Shown: in pieces, positions 1-5,872 of the stretch | Position numbering within the stretch: position 1 is the stretch's first letter | Layout of the letters: every line of letters starts with the position of its first letter | From: Anaerolineae bacterium | GTDB lineage: Bacteria; Chloroflexota; Anaerolineae; Anaerolineales; Anaerolineaceae | NCBI GenBank assembly: GCA_016213455.1 | Contig: JACRAG010000270.1 | Coordinates: 1-6,088, forward strand | Direction: 5' to 3' | Length of the DNA: 6,088 nucleotides | Program-made: the position numbers and the translations under genes | The notes under the pieces: generated by a model | Told to the model about the DNA's origin: nothing | The model's input: the letters and a program-made list of their open reading frames with translations, nothing else | Databases searched by the model: none

Positions 1-1481
1 ATGCCCTGGCTGTCCTACTCACCGGCGCGCTTACTTTGATGGGTTGGGGACTGCAGCCCTGGTTTGAACCCGCCAGCGTCGTCATGCTCATTCTGGCAGG
101 CGTGTTAATCAGCGCAGCGTACCTGGGCACCGGCCCGGCTGTGCTGGCTGCATTGTTGGGCGGCGCGGTGTTCGTTTATTGGTTTGATCATTCGCCGGTC
201 ATTTTGACGCCGCAGGACGCGCGTCACCTGATCACCGTCGGTGGGCTGCTGGCTTCCGGCCTGGTTGTGGGTACCCTGGCTGGTTTATTGCGCACGCAGA
301 TTAAATCTTCGCGGCGCCGCGAAATTCATGCAGCCGCGGTCAACGCGCTCAGCCGTGACCTGACCGTGGCGCTGACCCAGGAAGAGATGCTCTCGGCGGT
401 GTTGAAGCACATCAACCAATCTTTTAACTGCCCGGCAGCCATTTTTCTGCCGGATGGTGTGCGCCTGTCCATCCGGTCAGCCACCCCGGGTATGTTGCTC
501 GGTCAGACTGAGCTTGCGGCGGCGCAGTGGACTTTTGAGCATCGCCAGCAAGCCGGCATGGGCACGGGAACGCACGCGCTGGCGCAAGTGCGCTGTTTGC
601 CCTTGGTGACAACCAGCGGTCCGGTGGGCGTTCTGGCTGTGGCGCCGCGTGAAGACGGGCAGTTCCTCTCCCCGGATGAGCGCGAGCTGCTGGCAGGGTT
701 CGAGTCACTGGCTGCACTGGCGATCGAACGCGCCCAACTCAATGACCAGGCCCGCCAGGCTGAGTTGTTGAAGACCACGGAAAAACTGCAGGCTGCGCTG
801 CTCAACTCGATCTCGCATGATCTGCGAACACCGCTCTCCACGGTCAGCGGCGCCATCTCCAGCCTTTTGGAGGCTGAACAATCCGGCGATTTGTTGGATG
901 GAGAAACCCGCCTCGACTTGCTTGAAAACGCGGACGAGGAAGCCGACCGGCTGAATCGCGTGGTAGGCAACCTGCTGGATATGACCCGCCTGGAAGCCGG
1001 TGCAATGCGCGTGCGGAAACGCGCCAGCGATGTACATGACATGATTGGCGCAGCCATCACCCAGGCTTCACGCCGCCCGGGAGATCACCCGGTGCGCACC
1101 GATATTCCGGAGCATTTCCCGGATGTGGCGATGGATTTTGTGCTCATGGTGCAGGCGCTCTACAATTTGCTGGATAATGCAGCCAAATATTCACCGCCCG
1201 GCGCAGAAATTACGGTGAGTGCAGAAATCAGCCAGGAGGAGTTAATCATCCGGGTGGCTGACCGCGGATTGGGCATCCCGCCGGAAGATATCGAGAAGAT
1301 CTTCGATAAATTCTACCGCGTACAGCGACTCGACGGCGTGGGCGGGACCGGGTTGGGGTTGTCCATTTGCCGCGGAATCGTTGAGGTGCACGGCGGGCGC
1401 ATCTGGGCGGAGAACCGGCCCGGTGGGGGAGCCGTGATGTGCGTGGCGCTGCCGGCGCTGGTGGAAGAGATGGCGGCTTGA
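1..1481 (+). CDS. kdpD: KdpD-type sensor histidine kinase, 5'-truncated by window edge
   Basis: This is the C-terminal part of a membrane sensor kinase that autophosphorylates on His and passes the phosphate to the KdpE-type regulator encoded next. The frame is open from the first full codon at position 3, so the gene begins outside the window; a TTG at 36 is internal. Residues are counted from that TTG. The DUF4118 membrane block comprises a cut first helix before residue 6, then helices at about 13-30, 31-50 and 66-85. An Arg-rich stretch follows the last helix (R86, R93-R95), as in KdpD. A GAF-like domain spans about 96-235. The HisKA H-box is SISHDLRTPLS with phospho-acceptor H261 (codon 816-818). 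The ATPase domain shows the N-box YNLLDNAAKYSP (N381), G1 DRGLGIP (409-415), F-box IFDKFYR (422-428) and G2 GGTGLGLSI (436-444), so the catalytic core looks intact. The N-terminal KdpD sensor and USP-like domains would lie upstream and cannot be checked. The family call rests on DUF4118 plus GAF plus the neighbouring kdpE. Confidence 0.93.
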   Translation, partial: ALAVLLTGALTLMGWGLQPWFEPASVVMLILAGVLISAAYLGTGPAVLAALLGGAVFVYWFDHSPVILTPQDARHLITVGGLLASGLVVGTLAGLLRTQIKSSRRREIHAAAVNALSRDLTVALTQEEMLSAVLKHINQSFNCPAAIFLPDGVRLSIRSATPGMLLGQTELAAAQWTFEHRQQAGMGTGTHALAQVRCLPLVTTSGPVGVLAVAPREDGQFLSPDERELLAGFESLAALAIERAQLNDQARQAELLKTTEKLQAALLNSISHDLRTPLSTVSGAISSLLEAEQSGDLLDGETRLDLLENADEEADRLNRVVGNLLDMTRLEAGAMRVRKRASDVHDMIGAAITQASRRPGDHPVRTDIPEHFPDVAMDFVLMVQALYNLLDNAAKYSPPGAEITVSAEISQEELIIRVADRGLGIPPEDIEKIFDKFYRVQRLDGVGGTGLGLSICRGIVEVHGGRIWAENRPGGGAVMCVALPALVEEMAA

Positions 1482-1578
1482 GTGTATCGAGGGTGTTTCG
1501 ATCAACAGGATTGAACCTGATTTATTTTGTAAAAACCTGGCCTTATCGAAAAGGTTGGTTCTGCAAGTGGAGGAAATG

Positions 1579-2271
1579 ATGGGAGACGATAACCAACTGC
1601 GCATCCTGGTTGTGGACGACGAACGAGCCATCCGGCGCTACTTGCGCACATCGTTGGCTGCCAAAGGCTACCTGGTGATGGAAGCCGGGTCAGGCGAGGA
1701 GGGGTTAAAAGCTGCCGTGGAAGAACACCCCGACCTGATGATCCTGGACCTGGGGCTGCCGGACATGGATGGAACCGAGGTGGTACGCCGGATGCGGGAA
1801 TGGAGCCGCATGCCCATCATCATCCTGTCGGTGCGCGATCGCGAAGATGACAAGGTGGCGGCATTGGATGCGGGCGCGGACGACTACCTGACCAAACCGT
1901 TTGGCCTGGGCGAATTGACGGCCCGCCTGCGGGTGGCGATGCGTCACATCGAACGCGCCACGGAGGACCCGGTGTTTGAAGTGGATGAATTGCGCGTGGA
2001 CCTGGCCCACCGCGAGGTGACGCGCGCCGGCGCCAAAGTCGCGCTGACTCCAACGGAATATGATCTGCTGCGCTGCATGGTGCAAAATGCTGGCAAAGTG
2101 CTGACGCACAACCAGCTTCTGCGCCAGGTGTGGGGCGCCGCTTATGAAGAGGAGTCGCATCTGCTGCGCGTCAATGTGAGTAACTTGCGGCGCAAGATCG
2201 AGCCCGATCCGGACCAGCCGCGCTACATCCTGACCGAGCCGGGTGTCGGATACCGCCTGGTGATTAAGTGA
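1579..2271 (+). CDS. kdpE: KdpE-type response regulator, OmpR/PhoB family
   Basis: This is a 230-residue DNA-binding response regulator, the expected partner of the upstream kinase, acting in the cytoplasm as a transcription factor. The receiver domain covers residues 6-120. It has acidic pocket D13-D14, phospho-acceptor D57 in LMILDLGLPDMDG, S84 at the Thr/Ser switch position, and K106 in YLTKPF. The winged-helix DNA-binding domain covers about 130-229, with TPTEYDLL at 158-165, the recognition region HLLRVNVSNLRRKIE (194-208) and the wing GVGYRL. The ending DPDQPRYILTEPGVGYR strongly resembles KdpE. Start choice: ATG at 1579 has GGAGG at 1569-1573, 5 nt away. The adjacent ATG at 1576 would leave only 2 nt, and a TTG at 1555 has no well-placed ribosome site, though both are in frame. 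It lies 97 bp after kdpD on the same strand, with no strong terminator between, so co-transcription is likely. All key residues are present. Confidence 0.93.
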   Translation: MGDDNQLRILVVDDERAIRRYLRTSLAAKGYLVMEAGSGEEGLKAAVEEHPDLMILDLGLPDMDGTEVVRRMREWSRMPIIILSVRDREDDKVAALDAGADDYLTKPFGLGELTARLRVAMRHIERATEDPVFEVDELRVDLAHREVTRAGAKVALTPTEYDLLRCMVQNAGKVLTHNQLLRQVWGAAYEEESHLLRVNVSNLRRKIEPDPDQPRYILTEPGVGYRLVIK

Positions 2272-2282
2272 GTGAGGTGGAA

Positions 2283-3185
2283 ATGGGCTCTCAAGCGCTG
2301 AAAGTTGGATACATCGGACTGGGCATCATGGGCAAGTCCATGGCGCGCAACCTGCTCAAGGCGGGGTTTGTGGTTGTGGTTCACAACCGCAGCCGGGCAG
2401 CCGTGGAGGAACTGGCTGCTGAAGGCGCCATTCCGGCATGGTCGCCGGCAGAATTGGCTGCCCAGGTGGATGTGGTCTGCACCAACCTGCCTGACTCGCC
2501 GGATGTGCAGCGGGTAGCGCTGGGTGAGCACGGGGTGATCGAAACCATCCGTCCGGGCAGTATCTTCATGGATCATTCCACGATCAAGCCCGCTACGGCG
2601 CGGTACATCGCGGAAAAACTGGCGGAGAAAGGGGTGAGTGCCCTGGATGCTCCGGTCAGTGGTGGAGACATCGGTGCGCGCAATGGTACGTTGACCATCA
2701 TGGTGGGCGGCGACGCGGATGCGCTGGAGCGGGTGAGGCCGCTGTTGGCTGCGGTGGGAAAAACCGTCACGCACATTGGCGGGCCAGGCACAGGGCAGGT
2801 GACCAAGGCTGCCAACCAGATCATGGTGGCGGCGCAGATGGTGGCGATGGGCGAGCTTTTGTTGTTTGCCCAGAAGGCCGGTGCCGATCCCAAAAAGGTG
2901 GTGGAAGCTATCAAGGGCGGCGCGGCGCAGTGCTGGACACTGGACGTGAAGCCGCAGCGCCTGTTTGCTGGCAATCGCCAGCCGGGCTTCAAGGCCGGGA
3001 TGCAGGCCAAAGACCTGAATATCGTTCTGGAAACGGCGCGCGAGTACGGCATTCCCCTGCCATCTGCGGCGCTGGACAGCCAGTTGTTCCAGGCCATGCT
3101 GGCCAATGGGCTGGGGGAGCTGGATAATTCCGCAGTGATTGCTGTGCTGGAGCAGATGGCAGCCGTTCACCTGACAGAAGAATAA
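2283..3185 (+). CDS. NAD(P)-dependent beta-hydroxyacid dehydrogenase, GarR/GlxR-like (2-hydroxy-3-oxopropionate reductase / 3-hydroxyisobutyrate dehydrogenase family)
   Basis: This 300-residue protein is the usual length for the family, which interconverts short beta-hydroxyacids and their semialdehydes with NAD(P)(H). An N-terminal Rossmann domain has GLGIMGKSMARNLL (12-25). The substrate-binding signature is DAPVSGGDIGARNGTLTIMVGG (122-143, key residues D122, S126, G127, G128). The catalytic Lys is K175 in GQVTKAANQ, with N178 one turn on. A C-terminal helical domain carries PGFKAGMQAKDL (234-245). The K-x-x-N-Q form and the PGF..KDL block resemble tartronate semialdehyde reductase (GarR). 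At the end of the second beta strand the sequence is HNRS (N35, R36) rather than an acidic residue; by analogy with NRT-containing relatives, NADPH preference is possible. Start: GAGG at 2274-2277 is 5 nt before ATG 2283. An in-frame GTG at 2268 would overlap the kdpE stop by 4 nt. The exact substrate cannot be read from sequence, so no symbol is given. Confidence 0.9.
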   Translation: MGSQALKVGYIGLGIMGKSMARNLLKAGFVVVVHNRSRAAVEELAAEGAIPAWSPAELAAQVDVVCTNLPDSPDVQRVALGEHGVIETIRPGSIFMDHSTIKPATARYIAEKLAEKGVSALDAPVSGGDIGARNGTLTIMVGGDADALERVRPLLAAVGKTVTHIGGPGTGQVTKAANQIMVAAQMVAMGELLLFAQKAGADPKKVVEAIKGGAAQCWTLDVKPQRLFAGNRQPGFKAGMQAKDLNIVLETAREYGIPLPSAALDSQLFQAMLANGLGELDNSAVIAVLEQMAAVHLTEE

Positions 3186-3212
3186 GTATCCATAAAGAAG
3201 CCATCCATGTTC

Positions 3213-3239
3213 TTGGCATTTCGGGTGGGTATGTATAAT
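3213..3239 (+). promoter_or_regulatory. Candidate sigma-70 promoter for the glycosyltransferase gene
   Basis: A -35-like TTGGCA (3213-3218, five of six bases matching TTGACA) is followed after 15 bp by a perfect TATAAT (3234-3239). Transcription would begin near 3246, giving an untranslated leader of about 55 nt to the chosen ATG at 3302. The 15-bp spacer is shorter than the usual 16-18 bp, so strength is uncertain. Its position right after the dehydrogenase stop fits a separate start for the next, compositionally different gene. Confidence 0.5.
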
Positions 3240-3301
3240 GAATATTAATCAGGTCAGGGCATTAGGCAGTCCATTTCATGACGGTCTTGTTCAGGGGTAG
3301 G

Positions 3302-4537
3302 ATGGCTCATCCAGGTTCCGCGCTTTGTATACTCATCACCAATACTTATCTAGAAAACTGGACCGGCTCGGAGCTGTATGTTCGGGATGTGGCTGTCGAG
3401 CTGATCAAGCGTGGTCATAAGCCGGTTGTCTATAGCCCGCGGTTGGGTAAACTTGCCGAGGAATTGGCTAAAAAATCTATCCCGACCATCGACAACCTGG
3501 AATCGATCCACTTCACACCGGATCTTATCCATGGGCAGCACCATATGGAAACGATGACTGCGCTGGCGCGATTTCCGCAAACCCCCGCAGTGTTCGTCTG
3601 TCATGGCTGGATACCCTGGCAAGAAATTCCCCCAGTCCACCCCCGGATCTTTCAGTACGTGACGGTCAGCGATGCACTTCAAGATCGGCTCATCTACCAA
3701 TATGGTATTGCCCCGGAAAAGATTACGACGATTTTAAATTCGGTCGATCTGGAGCGGTTCCAACCCCGGCTTCCCCTGCCGGATCATCCCAAACGGGTCC
3801 TGGTTTTTAACAATCAGATTGCAGAAGGCAATAAATTAAACCTGATCCGCAGCGTCTGTCTTCGCAATGGTCTGGAACTGGATGTGGTTGGATACAGCGT
3901 TCGATCGCCATCTTTTTCTCCCGAAAAGGATCTTTCCAAAAGCGATATCGTTTTTGCGGTTGGCCGGTCTGCCTTGGAAGGCCTAGCTGTAGGATCCGCT
4001 GTGATTTGTTGCAGCATCGACGGCGTCGCACAAATGGTGACGATGGAAAATCTGGAAAGGCTGCGCAGAAACAATTTTGGTATCCGAGTTTTGACCCGAC
4101 CTTTTACGGAAGAGGTAATTGTCGAAGAAATCCAACGTTATGATCCTGTGGAAGCACTCAAAGTTTCGCAGAAAGTCCGGGCAACCGCGGGATTAAATGG
4201 AATGATGGATCAACTGTTGGCAGTGTATTCGTCCGTTCTACGCAGCGCAAGCGATACGAATCCCATTAATCCCGAGGCTGATAGCCGGGCAATCTCGGTA
4301 TATCTCAAAAGCATATCCGATCAAGTTTATCAAAACGCCGCAGGGAACGCCTACTTGACTGAAAAAGTAAGTACATTGGAAAGGGAAACGGGCGAACAAA
4401 TTCGAATATTGCAGGCCGAGCTAAACCAGATTCGGGGCAGCTTCACCTGGCGGTTGTATCAGCGCGCGGCGGCTGTTCCTTTCTTGCGCGGCTTTTATCT
4501 GCGAATCAGCTCGCTATTCAAAAAACGAGCTTCTTGA
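3302..4537 (+). CDS. GT4-like glycosyltransferase with C-terminal coiled coil
   Basis: This is a 411-residue predicted GT-B-fold glycosyltransferase, probably acting at the cytoplasmic face of the membrane on surface polysaccharide or glycoconjugate; donor and acceptor are unknown. The N-terminal domain has ILITNTYLENWTGSE (10-24), the GT4-type opening where a Gly-rich loop precedes a helix, then DLIHGQHH (74-81) and the linker-side motif NSVDLERF (146-153). In the second domain, DIVFAVGRSALEGLAVGSAVI (214-235) stands where GT4 enzymes carry the donor-binding E-rich motif. The usual GRL...KG motif is replaced by VFNNQIAEGNKL (168-179), and the stretch from there to the E-rich motif is short, so this is a compact or divergent member. 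A heptad-like coiled coil at about 351-378 leads into GSFTWRLYQR (379-388) and a basic end, a tail seen in polysaccharide-cluster transferases. Start: AGGGG at 3293-3297 is 4 nt before ATG 3302; ATG 3278, in frame, has a poorer site. GC is visibly lower than in neighbours. Confidence 0.85.
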   Translation: MAHPGSALCILITNTYLENWTGSELYVRDVAVELIKRGHKPVVYSPRLGKLAEELAKKSIPTIDNLESIHFTPDLIHGQHHMETMTALARFPQTPAVFVCHGWIPWQEIPPVHPRIFQYVTVSDALQDRLIYQYGIAPEKITTILNSVDLERFQPRLPLPDHPKRVLVFNNQIAEGNKLNLIRSVCLRNGLELDVVGYSVRSPSFSPEKDLSKSDIVFAVGRSALEGLAVGSAVICCSIDGVAQMVTMENLERLRRNNFGIRVLTRPFTEEVIVEEIQRYDPVEALKVSQKVRATAGLNGMMDQLLAVYSSVLRSASDTNPINPEADSRAISVYLKSISDQVYQNAAGNAYLTEKVSTLERETGEQIRILQAELNQIRGSFTWRLYQRAAAVPFLRGFYLRISSLFKKRAS

Positions 4538-4584
4538 AAGTAAACATTAACTCGATTGTGCGCTCCGTACCACGCTTTCCATCT

Positions 4585-4611
4585 TCTCCCAGTGGGTTTC
4601 GAACTGGGAGA
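4585..4611. repeat. 9-bp inverted repeat in the convergent spacer
   Basis: Arms TCTCCCAGT (4585-4593) and ACTGGGAGA (4603-4611) are perfect complements around a 9-nt loop. No T run follows on either side, so it is not a standard intrinsic terminator. It might be an RNA stem in the 3' tail of the glycosyltransferase mRNA, a protein site, or chance. It sits inside the minus-strand protein-like open stretch described in the findings. The rest of the spacer before 4671 shows nothing else recognisable. Confidence 0.4.
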
Positions 4612-4670
4612 TCATCTTGGTCCGTGATCGTGCCCGCACCAGGTTGTGTTCAAGGGGTAGATACGACAGT

Positions 4671-4706
4671 AAAACACGGCGGGCCTTGCGGTCCGCCGTG
4701 TTTTTG
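4671..4706. terminator. Bidirectional intrinsic terminator between convergent genes
   Basis: A perfect 12-bp stem pairs AAAACACGGCGG (4671-4682) with CCGCCGTGTTTT (4693-4704). It extends inward by a G-T wobble and two G-C pairs to a TTGC tetraloop (4686-4689), about 15 pairs in all. A five-T tract (4701-4705) follows on the plus strand, and the four A's at 4671-4674 give a T tract on the minus strand. It lies 133 bp after the glycosyltransferase stop and 10 bp beyond the stop of the minus-strand AIM24-family gene, as expected for a terminator shared by two converging genes. Confidence 0.9.
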
Positions 4707-4716
4707 TTGTGAAGAA

Positions 4717-5526
4717 TTACCCACCCAAAGAAAGGTTGATGCCCGGACCGTCGGACTTGCCTTCTGATCGCGGCATATACTTGCGCAGCACACCTGCCAG
4801 CTTCGAGATGGGCATGGTCTGCAGCCAGATGCGCCCCGGTCCGGTGAGTCTGACCAGGAAAAGACCCTCGCCGCCGAAGATCAGGTTCTTGATGCCTTTG
4901 ACCATGGTGATGTCGTAGCTGACGGAAGGCTCAAACATCGCCAGGTGACCTGTGTCCACCAGCATGTTCTGGCCTGCCTGCAGGGTGTACTCGACAATTT
5001 CGCCGTCAAAGCCGGCGAATAACGTGCCGGGGCCTTCAAACTTCTGCAGGATGAAGCCTTCGCCGCCAAACAGGCCCGCACCCAGGCGTTTCTGGAAGGC
5101 GATGGATAGGTTGACCGATTTCTCGGCAGCCAGCAGGGTATCCTTCTGGGCGATCATCGACTGCCCCTGCGCCAGGTTGACCGGGATGATCTTCCCGGGG
5201 AAATCGCTGGAAAAGGTGACCAGTGCGCCATCGATGGTGCTGGAATAATTGACCACGAATAGGGACTCGCCGGTGAACACGCGGCCCAATGCGCCGAACA
5301 GGCCGCCGTTGCCCAGGTTGGTGTCCATCTGGACGCCGTCGCTCATCCAGGAGAGTGATCCCACTTCGCTGTAGAGCTGGTGCGAACGATTCATACGCAC
5401 GGTGACCGCCTGCATCACGGTTCCGATGATCTGATAATCTGCGCCGCCCACGGTCCTGCCGGTCAGGGTGACAACTGGATCGGGAAGGTCAAGGCGCTGG
5501 CCGGGTTGGTTGGTGTAGTCAGACAT
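4717..5526 (-). CDS. AIM24/TIGR00266-family protein
   Basis: This 269-residue protein has no signal peptide or membrane helix. It is recognised by Gly-rich, beta-strand-dense modules typical of the AIM24 (formerly DUF124, TIGR00266) family, whose fold is TRAP-like. Three related modules can be seen: LFGALGRVFTGESLFVVNY (76-94), LFGGEGFILQKFEGPGTLFAG (152-172) and IFGGEGLFLVRLTGPGRIWLQ (216-236). Other family-like segments are LYSEVGSLSWMSDGVQMDT (51-69) and LLVDTGHLAMFEP-like text at 189-200. The yeast relative Aim24 is a mitochondrial inner-membrane protein needed for MICOS stability; the role of bacterial members is not established, so no function is assigned. Start: ATG (5526-5524) is preceded by AAGGAGA (5537-5531), a strong ribosome site. 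Length is near normal for the family and no frame break is seen. It is transcribed alone, converging on the glycosyltransferase, with the shared terminator just past its stop. Confidence 0.9.
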   Translation of the reverse strand: MSDYTNQPGQRLDLPDPVVTLTGRTVGGADYQIIGTVMQAVTVRMNRSHQLYSEVGSLSWMSDGVQMDTNLGNGGLFGALGRVFTGESLFVVNYSSTIDGALVTFSSDFPGKIIPVNLAQGQSMIAQKDTLLAAEKSVNLSIAFQKRLGAGLFGGEGFILQKFEGPGTLFAGFDGEIVEYTLQAGQNMLVDTGHLAMFEPSVSYDITMVKGIKNLIFGGEGLFLVRLTGPGRIWLQTMPISKLAGVLRKYMPRSEGKSDGPGINLSLGG

Positions 5527-5588
5527 AATTTCTCCTTTGGATGGTCTGTTAATGGTTGATCGTCGATTATTGGACGGCGTATCTCCTT

Positions 5589-5609
5589 GGGACGATAAAA
5601 AACCGTCCC
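5589..5609. repeat. 6-bp inverted repeat upstream of the AIM24-family gene
   Basis: GGGACG (5589-5594) and CGTCCC (5604-5609) flank a 9-nt A-rich loop. Read on the minus strand, it is a stem with six T's in the loop, about 60 bp before the AIM24-family start. It could form a hairpin in the 5' leader of that mRNA or be an operator. The T run is inside the loop, so it is not a terminator. Confidence 0.35.
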
Positions 5610-5619
5610 GTAGAGAGGT

Positions 5620-5645
5620 TTGCGTTGCTCATTCATTTTACGCAA
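5620..5645. repeat. Spaced inverted repeat TTGCGT-N14-ACGCAA
   Basis: The arms TTGCGT (5620-5625) and ACGCAA (5640-5645) are perfect complements with centres 20 bp apart, about two helical turns. That spacing suits a dimeric regulator bound on one face of the DNA. It lies about 95-120 bp upstream of the AIM24-family start. Six-base arms can arise by chance, so confidence is low. Confidence 0.3.
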
Positions 5646-5672
5646 TTCTGAGACCATGGTTGCAGTTGAATT

Positions 5673-5691
5673 GGTATATTGATACCTTTTT
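5673..5691. promoter_or_regulatory. Small palindrome GGTAT-N4-ATACC followed by a T run
   Basis: GGTAT (5673-5677) and ATACC (5682-5686) flank a 4-nt loop, and TTTTT follows at 5687-5691 on the plus strand. The 5-bp, AT-leaning stem is too weak for a convincing terminator. Its compact symmetry looks more like an operator. TGATAC recurs at 5681-5685/5692-5696 (TGATACC then TGATACG). It lies about 150 bp before the AIM24-family start, in a gap (5527-5872) that otherwise holds no supportable gene and no clear promoter. Confidence 0.3.
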
Positions 5692-5872
5692 GATACGGTC
5701 CAGTCTATCGTTGCGGGCATGAGTCTTGCAAATCTAGGGAAATGGATTGAGCGCGGCTGTCTGGAGCGATCACCGAACGCCGGGTGGATTGCGAAAGAGA
5801 AGTAGCCTTGCGCGCCAATTTTGTGTATGATTAGCTTATGCGTGTAACCGGCAGAGAAGAGTCAGCCCTGTG

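Noticed and set aside
503..1060. A 185-codon minus-strand open frame rich in Ser, Arg and Ala
   Set aside because: It is antisense to the GAF and HisKA regions of kdpD, whose motifs are clear; the composition is typical of a shadow frame.
1486..1502. ATCGA-N7-TCGAT dyad in the kdpD-kdpE spacer
   Set aside because: Only 5 bp, with no T run and no second copy. Neither it nor the CCTT/AAGG stem near 1541-1554 is strong enough to call a terminator or operator.
2223..3170. A 315-codon open frame on the minus strand
   Set aside because: It lies wholly antisense to the well-supported dehydrogenase gene, has no recognisable domain, and is His/Arg/Gln-rich as expected for a shadow frame in GC-rich DNA.
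3192..3220. Possible terminator after the dehydrogenase (GCCA...TGGC)
   Set aside because: Only 4 bp of stem with a 10-nt loop and no T run; it overlaps the candidate promoter.
4534..4767. A 77-codon plus-strand frame starting with TTG at the glycosyltransferase stop
   Set aside because: It runs through the terminator hairpin and into the antisense of the AIM24-family gene, has no ribosome site and resembles no protein family.
5463..5720. An 85-codon minus-strand frame upstream of the AIM24-family gene
   Set aside because: It overlaps the first 64 bp of the AIM24-family gene in another frame, lacks a convincing ribosome site and covers the dyad cluster; more likely non-coding leader and promoter DNA.
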